From CAVVGZ01 sp963747965 (GTDB taxonomy: Bacteria > Chloroflexota > Anaerolineae > Anaerolineales > Anaerolineaceae): DNA of 64,000 nucleotides. Shown here piece by piece: positions 9,622 to 19,565 of this stretch (its first letter is position 1; every line of letters starts with the position of its first letter). Both the position numbers and the translations under genes were made by a program. The notes beneath the pieces were generated by a model. It searched no databases. It was not told where the DNA came from and saw only the letters and a program-made list of their open reading frames with translations. The stretch covers positions 1 through 64,000 of the forward strand of contig CAVVGZ010000007.1 of NCBI GenBank assembly GCA_963747965.1, given 5' to 3'.

Positions 9622-10744
9622 CTATCCCTTTTCCGCTGACTTGATGCGCCAGCGAGTGGTCTTTTCGGCGGCGGTGGGCCGCTGTTCTTGCAGCAGCCAT
9701 TTGACCGTGGACTGGCCCTGGCTGTTCTCGATCACGGTCTCGACGATCATCTGGGAAACCGCCGTTGCGCCAGTGCCCGTCACCGAGGCCGTGCCCGGAT
9801 AGGCCAAAGTAACGACACGGTTGGTCCCGACCGGCACGACGGCCCGAACCTGATCCACGGCTGCCGGGAAGAACCAGGTGGATCGGATAGCTTGTTCCCG
9901 GCCAGCAGATAGGCCAGTACGACGGCCTCGGGGTACATGGGCTGTGGAGGGGGGGCGCCCAGGCAGAAGACAATGGCCGGCGGGCTGGCCGTAAAAGTGG
10001 CCGTGTCTCCTTGGCGCGTCCACACGGTTTTCTCGCACAAAACGCTCCGGTCATTGAGCGCATTGAGCGTCTGGACCTGCTGAACGGCATTGCCCAGCTA
10101 CGCGCTCCCCTACAACGGTCGCACTATAGCTGCCCTGAAAATAGGAAACGCCATAGCCTTTGGTCTTGCCAAGCCAGCGAAAAATGGTTATCCGAGTGAC
10201 CCCGCCTCCAGGTCCATCGCCCTGAACCAGCAACTCGTCGGATTTTCCGCCCTTACCTAGCAACTTGGTTTGCTCCCATGTGACATCGGTGTCGCCCAGG
10301 TAGCCCTGACCCTTTCCTTCGACCCAGTCCGGCAACAGACGATACGGCACAAAAAAGGCCGTCGGCTGAAAGGGAAACGGGATGGTGACATCGGGATTGT
10401 ACGTTCGGTGCTCTGCTGTGCATCGTAGATAATACCACCGATCGGGCCGTTGGTTGCGCCAGGTGGGCTGTCGTAGTGGAAGAAATAGAGCCACTCGGAC
10501 TCGCCGTCCTCGTCGGCTTCCTTGTTTGGCCCGGCTTCGTCGATGTTGATCTCCTGAAAACCTTGTGCCGAGCTCCACAGCGGTCCATTCGGGCAGGCAA
10601 ATACTGTATCAGGATCTCTCCGCCGGTCGGAGCGGCATTCCTCGAACGACACGCGGACAATAGAACGGCTATTATCAACAAACCCACTGCCCAAAGCGGC
10701 GTCCCGCTTCTTCGTTTCGACTTGCTGGGAAGCATGCTCGTCAT
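9622..10744 (-). CDS. Uncharacterised lipoprotein (full-length member of a tandem duplicate), several frameshifts
   Basis: I do not recognise the family. The N-terminus (MTSMLPSKSKRRSGTPLW) is followed by a hydrophobic stretch ending in the lipobox LLSAC near residue 34, so it is probably a membrane-anchored lipoprotein. Recognisable segments in shifting frames are GFQEINIDEAGPNKEADEDG, WLYFFHYDSPPGATNGPIGG, FFVPYRLLPDWVEGKGQGYL, GGGVTRITIFRWLGKTKGYG, FTASPPAIVFCLGAPPPQPM and ENSQGQSTVKWLLQEQRPT. At least three frame breaks occur (about 10600, 10400 and 9880). Start ATG 10744 has AGGAGAGG upstream. The 5' two-thirds are duplicated at 10828-11405. The gene follows lon, separated only by the duplicated block. 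Confidence 0.55.
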
Positions 10745-11466
10745 GGCGACCTCTCCTGATCCAATTGAGGAGCTGACTGCCTTTGTATCGATGCCAGGCG
10801 CCGGCAACGAGTTGGTACTGAGGATAGTCAGCGTTGAGCCGCGATGGTTATCGAGTGTCCCTGCCTCCAGGTACAGCGCCGAGGAACAGCGACGCAACGG
10901 ATGCACCGCCAGGCCAAGCAGGGTGGTTTGCTCCCATGTGACATCGGTGTCACCCAGGTAGCCTTGGCCCTTTCCTTCGACCCAGTCGGGCAACAGACGA
11001 TACGGCACAAAAAAGGCCGTCGGCTGAAAAGGAAACGGGATAGTGACATCGGGATTGTAGAGTTCCGTGCCTGCTGTGCATCGTAGATAATACCGCCGAT
11101 CGGGCCGTTGATCGCGTCAGAAGGGCTACTGTCGTAGTGAAAGAAGTACAGCCACTCGGACTCGCCGTCCTCTGTCAGCTTCCTTGTTTGGCCCAGCTTC
11201 GTCGATGTTGATCGCCTGAAAACCTGTGCCCACTCCACAGCGGTCCAATCCGGGAGGCAAATACTGTGTCAGGATCTCTCCGCCGGTCGGAGTGGCATTC
11301 CTCGAACGACAGGCCGGACAATAGAATTGGCCATTATCAACAAACCAACTGCCCAAAGCGGGTCCTGCTTCTTCGTTTCGACTTGCCGCGAAGCGTGCTC
11401 GTCATAGCGACCTCTCCTGATCCAGTTGAGGAGCTGACCTGCCTCTCCTTCGATGCCCTGCGCCGG
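10260..11466 (-). repeat. Tandem duplication of lon 3' tail plus lipoprotein 5' part
   Basis: Block A (about 10260-10805) and block B (about 10920-11466) align at an offset of about 660 bp with only scattered differences. Each block includes the last 50 or so bases of the lon reading frame, the ribosome binding site GGATCAGGAGAGGTCGC, the lipoprotein start and about 480 bp of lipoprotein coding sequence. The arrangement lon end - truncated copy - second lon-end remnant - full copy is what a single tandem duplication would leave. Confidence 0.85.
10828..11405 (-). pseudogene. Truncated first copy of the lipoprotein gene
   Basis: This copy starts at ATG 11405 (MTSTLRGKSKRRSRTRFG) behind an AGGAGAGG site. 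It parallels the full copy through FQAINIDEAGPNKEAD, WLYFFHYDSSPSDAINGPIG and the DNA of the LPDWVEGKGQGYL region, ending with WEQT-LLGLAVH near 10900. The hydrophobic segment and lipobox are damaged by frame breaks and the 3' third is absent. Downstream sequence leads directly into the repeated lon-end fragment and the full-length copy. It is unlikely to make a functional lipoprotein as it stands. Confidence 0.6.
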
Positions 11467-13902
11467 CCGGGCTGTGGCCTCGACTCGGCCTGAGCGGGCA
11501 GCAACGCGTGCTCCAGGACGGCTTGCATGTCACTTACCAGCACCAGCTGCAGATCTCGGCGCACACGCGCCGGCAGCTCCAGCAGGTCCATTTCGTTTTT
11601 CTTTGGTATCAACACGATCGTGACGCCGGCGCGATGGGCCGCAAGGATCTTTTCCTTGAGGCCGCCAATCGGCAACACACGGCCGCGCAGCGTGATCTCG
11701 CCGGTCATAGCCACCTCTCGGCGCACCGGGCGTCCGGTCAAGGCCGAGATCAGCGCGGTGGCCATGGTAATGCCAGCGCTGGGGCCATCCTTGGGGATCG
11801 CACCCTCGGGCAGGTGGATGTGGATATCCAATTGCTCGAAATCGATCTCCGAGATCCCCAGTTCCGCCGCGTGCGATCGGGCATAGCTGAGCGCAGCCTG
11901 ACCCGACTCTTGCATCACTTCGCCGAGCTGCCCGGTAAGCAGCAACGTCCCTTTGCCCGGCATCAAGGTGACCTCCACCTGCACCAGGTCGCCGCCGGCC
12001 TCGGTCCAGGCCAGTCCGGTGGCCACGCCGATGCCGTCGGCTTCCTCGACCCGCTGCTTGCTATGGGGTGGCGGTCCCAGGTATTTCGCAAGGCTCGCCG
12101 GTGTGATGCGGTGCGGAGCAGGTCGTCCCTCGGCGACCAAACGCGCCACCTTTCGACAAACGCTAGCCAGCTGGCGTTCCAGCTCACGCAGGCCGGCTTC
12201 GTACGTGTAGCCTCGGATAATCGCCTGCACCGCTGCCTCCGGAAACTCCAGGCCATGACCCGTCAGCCCGGTCTGCTCGAGCTGCCGCGGCACCAGAAAT
12301 TGCCGTACGATCGCCAGCTTCTCCTCCTCGATGTAGCCGGAAAAGGGGATCAGCTCCATGCGGTCGACCAACGGATGAGGAACGGTATCGAGCAGGTTGG
12401 CCGTGGTGATAAAGAACACCTGGCTCAGATCGTACGGCACATCCAAATAGTGATCCATGAACTCCCGGTTCTGCTCGGGGTCGAGCACCTCGAGCAAAGC
12501 GGCCGCGGGATCACCGCGCACATCCTGGCCCAGCTTGTCCACCTCGTCAAGCATGAGCACCGGATTGGTGGTACCGGCCGTGCGCATCGCCTGTAGAATG
12601 CGGCCCGGCAGCGATCCGATGTAAGTGCGGCGATGGCCGCGGATTTCCGCCTCGTCGCGAACCCCACCCACGCTGACGCGCACGAATTTGCGGCCCAAGA
12701 GCCTGCGCCACAGCGCGGCCCATCGAGGTCTTGCCCGTGCCCGGCGGGCCAACCAGGCACAGGATCGGTGTGCGCGCCTTGTTGCCGGCCAGCTTGCGAA
12801 TGGCGATGTGCTCCAGGATGCGATCCTTGGCCTTGGCCAGTCCGTAGTGGTTTTCCTCCAGAACGCGCGCGGCGCGGCGAAGGTCCAGAACATCCTCGGT
12901 GACCGCGACCCAGGGCAGCTCGACCAACCAATCGAGGTACGAGCGGACCATGCTGATCTCGGGCGAATAGGATGGCATGGTAGCCAGACGCCTCAGCTCC
13001 TGGTCGGCCCGCGCTCGCGCCGGCGCCGGCAGGCGGGCACTCTGGATCTTCTGCTCGAGCGCAGCAACCTCACGGCCCTGTTCGTCCGTCTCACCCAACT
13101 CGCGCTGGATGATGCGCAACTGCTCTCGCAGGAAAAACTCGCGCTGCGATTTGTCCAGCTCCTCGTGCACGCGCTCGTGGATGCGGCTCTCCAACTCAAG
13201 CACATCCAGTTCTTTGGCGAGCATAACGCTCACCCGCTGCAGGCGTTGCACGGGATCACGGCTCTCCAGCACCTCTTGCCTGGACGCGAGATCCACCGGG
13301 ATCGTCGCAGCGATCAGATCCGCCAACCGGCCCGGGTCAGTGGCGTTGACCGCGGCGACGTACACTTCCTCGGATAGGGTCGGGCTGAGCTCCACACAGC
13401 GTTCGAACAGCGAAAGCACGGCGCGCATCAGAGCCTCGGCTCCAGCGCCGGACGCCGGCGTGTCAGGCAACGATGTGACGACTGCGCTGAGAAACGGGCC
13501 TTCTTCGACGATCTCTTCGATCTTGACGCGCTGTCTGCCCTGGGCCAGGATGCTGGTCGAGCCATCCGGCATGCGCAACAGGCGCAGAATCTTGATCTCG
13601 GTGCCTACAGCGTAGAAATCATCCGGCGCCGGATCTTCCTCGGTTGGGTCGCGCTGCGCCACGGCCACAAGCACCTGGTCTTCGGCCATGGCCACGTCGA
13701 TCGCGGCCAGCGAGTCCTCGCGGCTGACCGCCATCGGCGCAACCAGCTTCGGAAAGACCAAGGTCTGGCGCAGCGGCAGCAGCGGGTAGATCGCGGAGAG
13801 CCCGCCGTCGCCCGTGGACTCACTGTATTCGGCATCCTGGCTGTGCGCCAAGGTATCGATCCAGGCGATCTCGGAGCGTGGAGGGCTCGGCTTGGGCTTC
13901 AT
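11337..13902 (-). CDS. lon: ATP-dependent protease Lon, one frameshift
   Basis: Homo-oligomeric AAA+ serine protease that degrades damaged and regulatory proteins in the cytoplasm. The LON substrate-binding domain begins at YPLLPLRQTLVFP, followed by the helical region with HEELDKSQREFFLREQLR. The AAA+ module has Walker A GPPGTGKT (near residue 385) and Walker B VLMLDEVDK. The protease domain has the catalytic Ser in PKDGPSAG (near residue 700) and Lys in GGLKEK. The frame breaks near 12695; one extra base in CTTGGGCCGC separates the halves. ATG 13902 overlaps the folC stop as ATGA, supporting this start and coupling. The open frame continues to 11337, past the usual C-terminus and into the duplicated lipoprotein block, so the native stop has been displaced or lost by a small indel near 11.45 kb. 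Confidence 0.93.
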
Positions 13903-15429
13903 GGTCGTGCTGGTCTCCGGCTGGCTGAGCTGGACCGGCGCGGGCGGCCGGAAGGGCTTTGGCTGATCTGCCAGTCCGGCGCCGGCGCTTCGGCCTGATA
14001 GGCCCAATCGCCGGCCGGCAGACCGTCGGGATGCCGGGCCAGCCAGGCCTCACGGCCTTCGCCGGCAATGAACAGCGAGCCGGTCAGGCAGATCACAGCG
14101 TCAGGCACTGCCAGAGCCTCGGCCCAGTCCAACGCCTCGGCAACGCTGCCGGCAACCGCCAGGCGGTCAGCGTCGATGATCTGGGCCGCGATCGGCAGCA
14201 ACTCCTGCGGATCGGCCGCACGCGGGTGCCGCGATCGGGTGAAGCAGGCCCAGGCAACTCCGGGAAGCAGCTCCGACAGAATCGCCTGGGCGTCCTTGTC
14301 GTTGGAGATGCCGAGGATGGCTACGACCGGGCGGCCTGGGAAATAGTGCGCCAGAGCCGTGCGCAACAGGCGGGCCGAGGCGTCGTTATGCGCCGAATCG
14401 ACGACGACGGTAGGGCCGGCTGACGAAATCGAGTCGCCCTGCCCGGCGCCACCAAGCACCTCCAAACGCCCTGGCCAAACGACAGAGGCCAGCCCTTGAC
14501 GAATGCCGTCTTCGCTAATGGCCACACCCTGCTGCGCCAGCTCCCAACATGTGGCGATGGCGACAGTGGCGTTGGCCAACTGATGCGTGCCCAACAGGGG
14601 GGTATGAAGAGAGGGAAACGTGCGGCCCAGAGCCGGCACGCTGATTTCGGCGAACGGTGAAGGCCGGATCGAAGGTACATTCGATGTCGAAGACCTGGCC
14701 GTCGAGCGTGTCGGCTACGCTGTGCCAGGTCCAGTCACGGCCGGCCAGGATCAGCCGCGCTGCCTGCTGATCCGCCACGGCCTGGATCGCGGCCAAGGCC
14801 TCGTCGTGCTGGGGCGCGACGACCACCGGCACGCCGGGCTTGATGATCCCGGCCTTCTCGCGAGCGATCAGATCGAGCGTGTTGCCCAGCAGTGCGGTGT
14901 GCTCGTAGCTGATAGGTGTGATCACGCTGACGGCCGGTGTGACGACGTTCGTGGCGTCCAGCCGGCCGCCCAGCCCCACCTCCAGCACCACCCAGTCGAC
15001 CTGCTGCTGGGCAAAGTGCAGCAGCGCCAGCACGGTGATGATCTCGAACGTGGTGATGCCGGGCACAGCCTCGACTGCGGACTGGCACTCCGCCAGCAGT
15101 CGCACGACGTCGGCTCGGTCGATGAGCTGGCCGTCGATCCGGATGCGCTCACGAAAGGTGTGCAGGTGAGGCGAGGTGTAGAAGCCGGTCCGATAGCCGC
15201 TGGCACGCAGGATCGACTCGACGTTGGCGGCTGTCGATCCTTTGCCCTTGCTGCCGGCCACGTGCACGAAACGCAGGCGCTCATGCGGGTTGCCGAGCGC
15301 GGCCAACACGCGCCGCGCGCGGTCGAGGTTCCACGCCGTCTCGGTATACGGCACCGAGCGCCGTCGTTCGTAGTCCACGTAGTTGAAGATGTAGTCCAGG
15401 GCGGCCTGGTAGTCGGATGGGAGGGTCAC
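13899..15429 (-). CDS. folC: Bifunctional folylpolyglutamate/dihydrofolate synthase, one frameshift
   Basis: Mur-ligase family enzyme adding glutamate to dihydropteroate and folates. The N-terminal ATP-binding loop is HVAGSKGKGSTAANVESIL, followed by GFYTSPHLHTFRERI, VLEVGLGGRLDATNVV and ISYEHTALLGNTL; the C-terminal part has GPTVVVDSAHNDASARLL and GISNDKDAQAIL. The halves are in different frames with the break near 14650 (between FDPAFTV and PALGRTFPSLHTPLLG). I favour the GTG start at 15429 (VTLPSDYQAALDYI) because AGGTGAGG lies just upstream; an upstream ATG in the same frame at 15480 would add an unlikely extension. The stop overlaps the lon start by 4 bp. The gene is divergent from the membrane protein gene at 15561. 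Confidence 0.92.
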
Positions 15430-15525
15430 ACGTAGCCTCACCTGAATGGAGTTTCTGCTGAAGCTTAGGGGTCGCTGCAATTTTACCGCAAGTTACGAAA
15501 AACGTAAAGCGACGTTGGCTACCGC

Positions 15526-15554
15526 TTGTCAAACCATCCCGCCAATGGTATAAA
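15526..15554 (+). promoter_or_regulatory. Sigma70-type promoter placing the start site at the ATG (leaderless)
   Basis: TTGTCA (15526-15531), a 17-bp spacer and TATAAA (15549-15554) form a near-consensus promoter. Only six bases separate the -10 box from ATG 15561, so the expected transcription start coincides with the start codon. No Shine-Dalgarno sequence is present, consistent with a leaderless mRNA. Confidence 0.6.
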
Positions 15555-15560
15555 ACCCTC

Positions 15561-17190
15561 ATGCTCACCCACCGCCGGCGCGCCGCCGCCATGCCCTTGT
15601 TCTCTTGCTCTACGCCCTGCTCGGCCTGGCGTTGACTTACCCGTTGATCACCCACTTCGCCACGCACGTCCCCGGCGACGGCATCGACGACCCCGCGCTG
15701 GCCTGGAACCTGTGGTGGCTCAAATTCAGCCTCGTCGACCACCAGCTCAACCCCTTCCTCAGCCAGTGGATGTTCTACCCCATCGGCATCAACCTGGCCT
15801 TCTACACCCTCACGATGCTCAACGGCCTGCTGTCGATCCGTTACAGGTCGCCTGGGGCCTGGTGCCCGCTTCCAACCTGGTGTTGCTGTCGTCGTTTGTC
15901 TTAAGCGGTTTTGGGGCGTATCTGTTGGCTGCGGATGTTTTGGTGTCAAGTGTCAGGTGTCGCGAAGTCCCGCAGCAGACGGAGTGGAGGTGTCACGTAA
16001 GAGTCCAATTGGGCGGAGGATCGCTCATCATTCCATCATTCATCATTCATCATTCCGCATTTCTTGCCGGCCTGCTCTACGCCTTTTCGTCCAGCAAGCT
16101 CTTCTACGCCTCGCTCGGCCAAGCCAACATCGCCAGCTCGCAGTGGATCCCGTTTGCGATTCTGTACATTCTGCGCAGCGGCCGGCCCGGCGCCGGCTGC
16201 GCGAGCCGCTGCTGGCCGCGCTTTTTATTCTGCTTCAGGCCTACGCCGAGCTGACCTATGCCTCCTTCCTGGTGATCTTCATCGCGTTCTACGCACTGTA
16301 TCGGCTCGTTATGATGCTGATCGCGCGGTCCCGCAGCCCAAAGAAGACCGAGGCGCCCTCCGAACCACGCCGCTCGTCCGCAGCCTCGTCGTGATCGGCC
16401 TGGTCGTGCTCATCGGCCTTGCGCCGATTTGGCCAACATGCTGCCCGAATGCGCGCCGAGGGCCATATTCTCGTCGAGGGCGGCGGCTTCGCCGACATGT
16501 ACTCGGCCGATCTGGCCGGCTATGCGTTACCCACCCAGCTCCACCCGCTGCTCGGCGGCATCGTGCGCACCGCCTCGAACAACTCCCAGCTCCGGCCCGA
16601 CGGCAGCCAATGGCAGGTCAACAAAGGACAGCATCTTACATTGGGCTGGGTGGGGCTGGGGCTGGCGCTGCTGGGGCTGTGGACCCAGCGCAAGCGCCCG
16701 GATGCGTGGTTCTGGGCTTCGTCGGCGCTGCTGTTCTTTCTGTTGGCGCTGGACCCTCCCTCCGCATCGCCGGACACGACACCGGCATCCCCGGGCCGTT
16801 CCGCATCCTGCAGGAGCTGCCCTTCTTCAAAGGCAACCGCTATCCCAGCCGCTTCAGCGTGATGCTGCTGATCTCGGCCGCGCCGCTGGTGGCGATGGGT
16901 GCGCCTGGCTGCTCGACCGGCTGGCGTCACGCTGGCAGGCCAGGCACGACGCCGCGGGCGTCAACCGCCGTTTGACCGCGACGACTGCGCTGTTTACCGC
17001 CCTGCTGGTATTTGAAAACCTCTCGGCGCCGCTGCCGACGTCCGACATGCGCATACCGGCGATCTACGACCAGATCGCCGCGCAGCCGGGCGACTTTGCG
17101 GTGCTCGATCTGCCGCTGGGCTGGCGCAACGGCTTCAGCGTCTTTGGCAAGCAGGACGTGATCATCATGTCCGGACAGTGCCTTTTGGCA
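15561..17190 (+). CDS. Polytopic membrane protein (GT-C/YfhO-like), frameshifted, truncated, repeat-invaded
   Basis: Multi-spanning membrane protein resembling bacterial GT-C/YfhO-like proteins implicated in glycosyl transfer. Recognisable pieces in changing frames: LLYALLGLALTYPLITHFAT, GDGIDDPALAWNLWWLKFS, WMFYPIGINLAFYTLTMLNG, LAGLLYAFSSSKLFYASLGQ, NIASSQWIPFAILYIL, YAELTYASFLVIFIAFYAL, FFKGNRYPSRFSVMLLISA and AVLDLPLGWRNGFSVFGKQ. At least five frame breaks occur. A repeat block (15938-16060) interrupts the protein between two membrane segments. Homology ends abruptly after QDVIIM near 17175, where base composition and repeat type change, so the C-terminal part is missing. It could be a real pseudogene or a gene cut by an assembly join. 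Confidence 0.65.
15938..16060 (+). repeat. Intragenic short-repeat insertion with 7-bp periodicity
   Basis: Inside the membrane protein gene lies a stretch with AGTGTCA-like units (15943-15960) and CATCATT units (16025-16055). It reads through in the gene's frame as about 38 residues that do not fit a membrane protein (for example SLIIPSFIIHHS). The period matches the intergenic heptameric repeats at 4762-4859. Confidence 0.65.
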
Positions 17191-17267
17191 ACGAAATGAT
17201 CGCAAGCATCCCCTTTGGGAAGCATCTGGCGTTGGCTAAAAACGGCGCTGATAGGTATAACAGGCCT

Positions 17268-17405
17268 CGTAGGGTGGGTTGAATGCGGGGTAGGACAACA
17301 TATTGGTAGAACGGCCTTCCCGCATTCAACCCACCATCTTTTATCTCCTGTGGGCTGCGGTCCCTTCATTCAACGAAAATTCATTCCATCCATTAGACCG
17401 CACCA
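17268..17405. repeat. Composite palindromic repeat, copy 1
   Basis: It begins CGTAGGGTGGGTTGAATGCG and closes about 55 bp later with CCCGCATTCAACCCACC, forming a long stem. A second conserved part ends TTAGACCGCACC. The second copy at 17618-17758 is nearly identical over the stem and shares the second part. Confidence 0.85.
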
Positions 17406-17617
17406 TCATTCTGAACCACCGGAGGAAAGGATCATGATGCATCCCTTTCGGCAAGAATCCCGCGCTGAAAAACAAATCTGCTGGATGATGGAAAATGTTT
17501 CTGAGAACATAGGATTTTACCCCTGTTGTCATTTTTGCCGAATGAAGCAGGATCCTGAAATATCAAAGTCGTTCGTCCGACGCAAGATCCTTCATCTTTT
17601 TCCCTAATATATAACCA

Positions 17618-17758
17618 GTCGTAGGGTGGGTTGAATGCGGGGTAGGACAACATAATGGTAGATCGACCAACCCGCATTCAACCCACCATCTTTCACCTGT
17701 CTAGTGGGGTGCGGTTCATCGATTCTGCGGGCATAAATTCCGTTTATTAGACCGCACC
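17618..17758. repeat. Composite palindromic repeat, copy 2
   Basis: Same order of modules as copy 1: GTAGGGTGGGTTGAATGCGG, GTAGGACAACATAATGGTAG, the closing CCCGCATTCAACCCACC, then a GC-rich segment ending TTTATTAGACCGCACC. The offset from copy 1 is about 352 bp. Confidence 0.85.
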
Positions 17759-17814
17759 GCCTTGCATGCCCGCAAACAATTCGGTCTGCTCGATTCCTCC
17801 GCCTGCCATCACCA

Positions 17815-19402
17815 TCATTCCCAGCGGGTAACCAGTTCACCGGTGTTGGTGTCGATGGTGTGGATGCCGTCCATCTCCACCCAGGCCAGGTCGTCCTGCC
17901 ATCCGATTAGATCAAAGGAAAATATCGATGATTCAGGCGCGCTTATGCTTACCGGATCGCGGCTTGTTCCGCTGGCCATGTCGATGCGCTCTACGGTTAT
18001 CCGGCCAGGATCATCAAAGGCCTGCAGCAGAACCAGTTCATCCCCACGGCCGCTGGTGGTGAAAATGCCATCGGCATCCATGATGGAACTGGGGGACTCA
18101 CTGAGCGGCCTGGCCGCCTGGGGAATGTACTGCCACAGTTTTTCACCTGTGGCTTTATCCAGCCCCCACAGCTCGTAGCGGGTGGAGCCGATTGTCCGCT
18201 CGGCCTGCACGGCCAGGACATTTTCATAATCGTATAGCGGCTGGAAGATATAATCCGGGTTGGTATGAACCATCCGGGGTGTGCTGCTGGCAGCATCCAC
18301 GGCCCACAATTCACCACTGTTTTGCGGGGTAAGGTAATGGCTTGTGTTATCCGTGGTGATTTTCAAGTCTCCGCGGGTAAAGCCTTCCGGGAACTCCGCC
18401 TGCCACAGGCGTGTCCCGCTGCGCGTGTCCCATTGATCCAGGCAGGCCGGGTCCCAGAATCCGTAGGCGGTGGTAAAAGTATCCCCGTCAGATGAAGGCC
18501 AAAGCATCGCTGAAACGCTTAACCCCTGCACCTGCCCCGGGAAGGTCCTGTTGGGGCATTCCGGTACCAGGCGATGCAGAACCGTGCCTGTCCGGCCGTC
18601 AAAAAGCAGGATGGAAACCTGCCCCTCTGTATTCTCGATCAGCGCCGGACCGGAGTTGAACACGTACAGCTCGCTGGCTGCATTGCTGTTCCTGGCGCTC
18701 CACAGCTGCTTGCCGCTCTGTGCATCGAAGGCGTGCAGCATGCCCAGCTGGGTGAAGGCATAAAGAATGCCGTCCCGTTCCTGCAGGCAGGCATCGCAGC
18801 CGGGGGAAAGCTGGTCGCTCAGGGATGTTTCCCAGAGTTTTAAACCATCGGAGCGGCGCAGGGCAGCCAGGCGGGTTTTATCGGCAAAATAGACAGCCTC
18901 GCCGGCTGGGAGTACCTTTGCCTGGTAGGCGTCCTCACCCAGATCCTCTGCCAGCCAGGTAATGGCATCCTCCTGGTCAAAATCGAGCGATACAATCGGG
19001 TATTGGTAAGGGTCCTGGCCTGTGCGCCCGATGCCGAGAATGTCATCTGTCTGCCCACCCGATGTGGAAACCAGCTGCGGTCCGAAAATTGAAAGCAGCC
19101 GCGGGGTTGTGCTGGTCACCTCCTTATTCCTGGCTGGCATCACCACGCTTAAAAACAGGATGACCACGGTAATCCCGACCAGGATTATTGTAGCCAGGAT
19201 TTGTCCTATCCGCATGCTGGTGGCCCGCCGCGAGGGTCTGTTTAGAAGGGATAGATCCGGGGACAATGACTACTGGCGGGTCATTATCCGGCAGGTCAAC
19301 GGTGGCGTGGCAGTACTGGCACTGCACCCGGCGGTCATTTTCATCAGCCTGCAGCGGGGAGCCGCAGGAAGGGCAGGTCAGGGTGCGCGGGGAGTCAGTC
19401 AT
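17815..19402 (-). CDS. Zinc-ribbon, membrane-anchored PQQ-type beta-propeller protein, one frameshift
   Basis: The N-terminus is a zinc ribbon (CPSCGSPLQADENDRRVQCQ with C-x2-C twice). A single transmembrane helix follows (ILATIILVGITVVILFLSVV), then about 430 residues of WD/PQQ-like repeats (GLKLWETSLSD, SGKQLWSARNS, SGTRLWQAEFP, GEKLWQYIPQA). It would sit in the membrane with the propeller outside and the ribbon inside. The N-terminal part is offset by one frame; removing one C near 19258 joins DPPVVIVPDLSLLNRPSRR and gives about 528 residues. Such domain combinations are found in uncharacterised bacterial proteins and the function is unknown. It may serve as a scaffold or sensor; the propeller shows no obvious cofactor-binding enzyme signature. 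Confidence 0.75.
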
Positions 19403-19565
19403 GGTTGAGGCTCCGGTATAGGTTATGTTGGTTTTTTTTCTATTTTATCTAAAATTTTGGGATGGATTCCAGAAATAGTAGTTAAAATCTACCCGTTATT
19501 TCAATGGATATCCATCAGGTTGGCTCACAAACTGGCTTTCATGGTATCCAGTTCAAACCTCACCT

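Larger units (their letters stand above)
17191..17814. other. Gene-free stretch with two palindromic repeat copies
   Basis: No supported gene. The stretch holds two copies of a composite repeat (17268-17405 and 17618-17758). Between them are about 200 bp containing CATTCTGAACCACCGGAGG, which resembles a widespread intergenic repeat type. This is where the GC-rich left part of the window ends. Confidence 0.7.

Noticed and set aside
11508..12596. 362-codon plus-strand open frame opposite lon
   Set aside because: Antisense to the AAA+ and protease domains of Lon, with no independent support.
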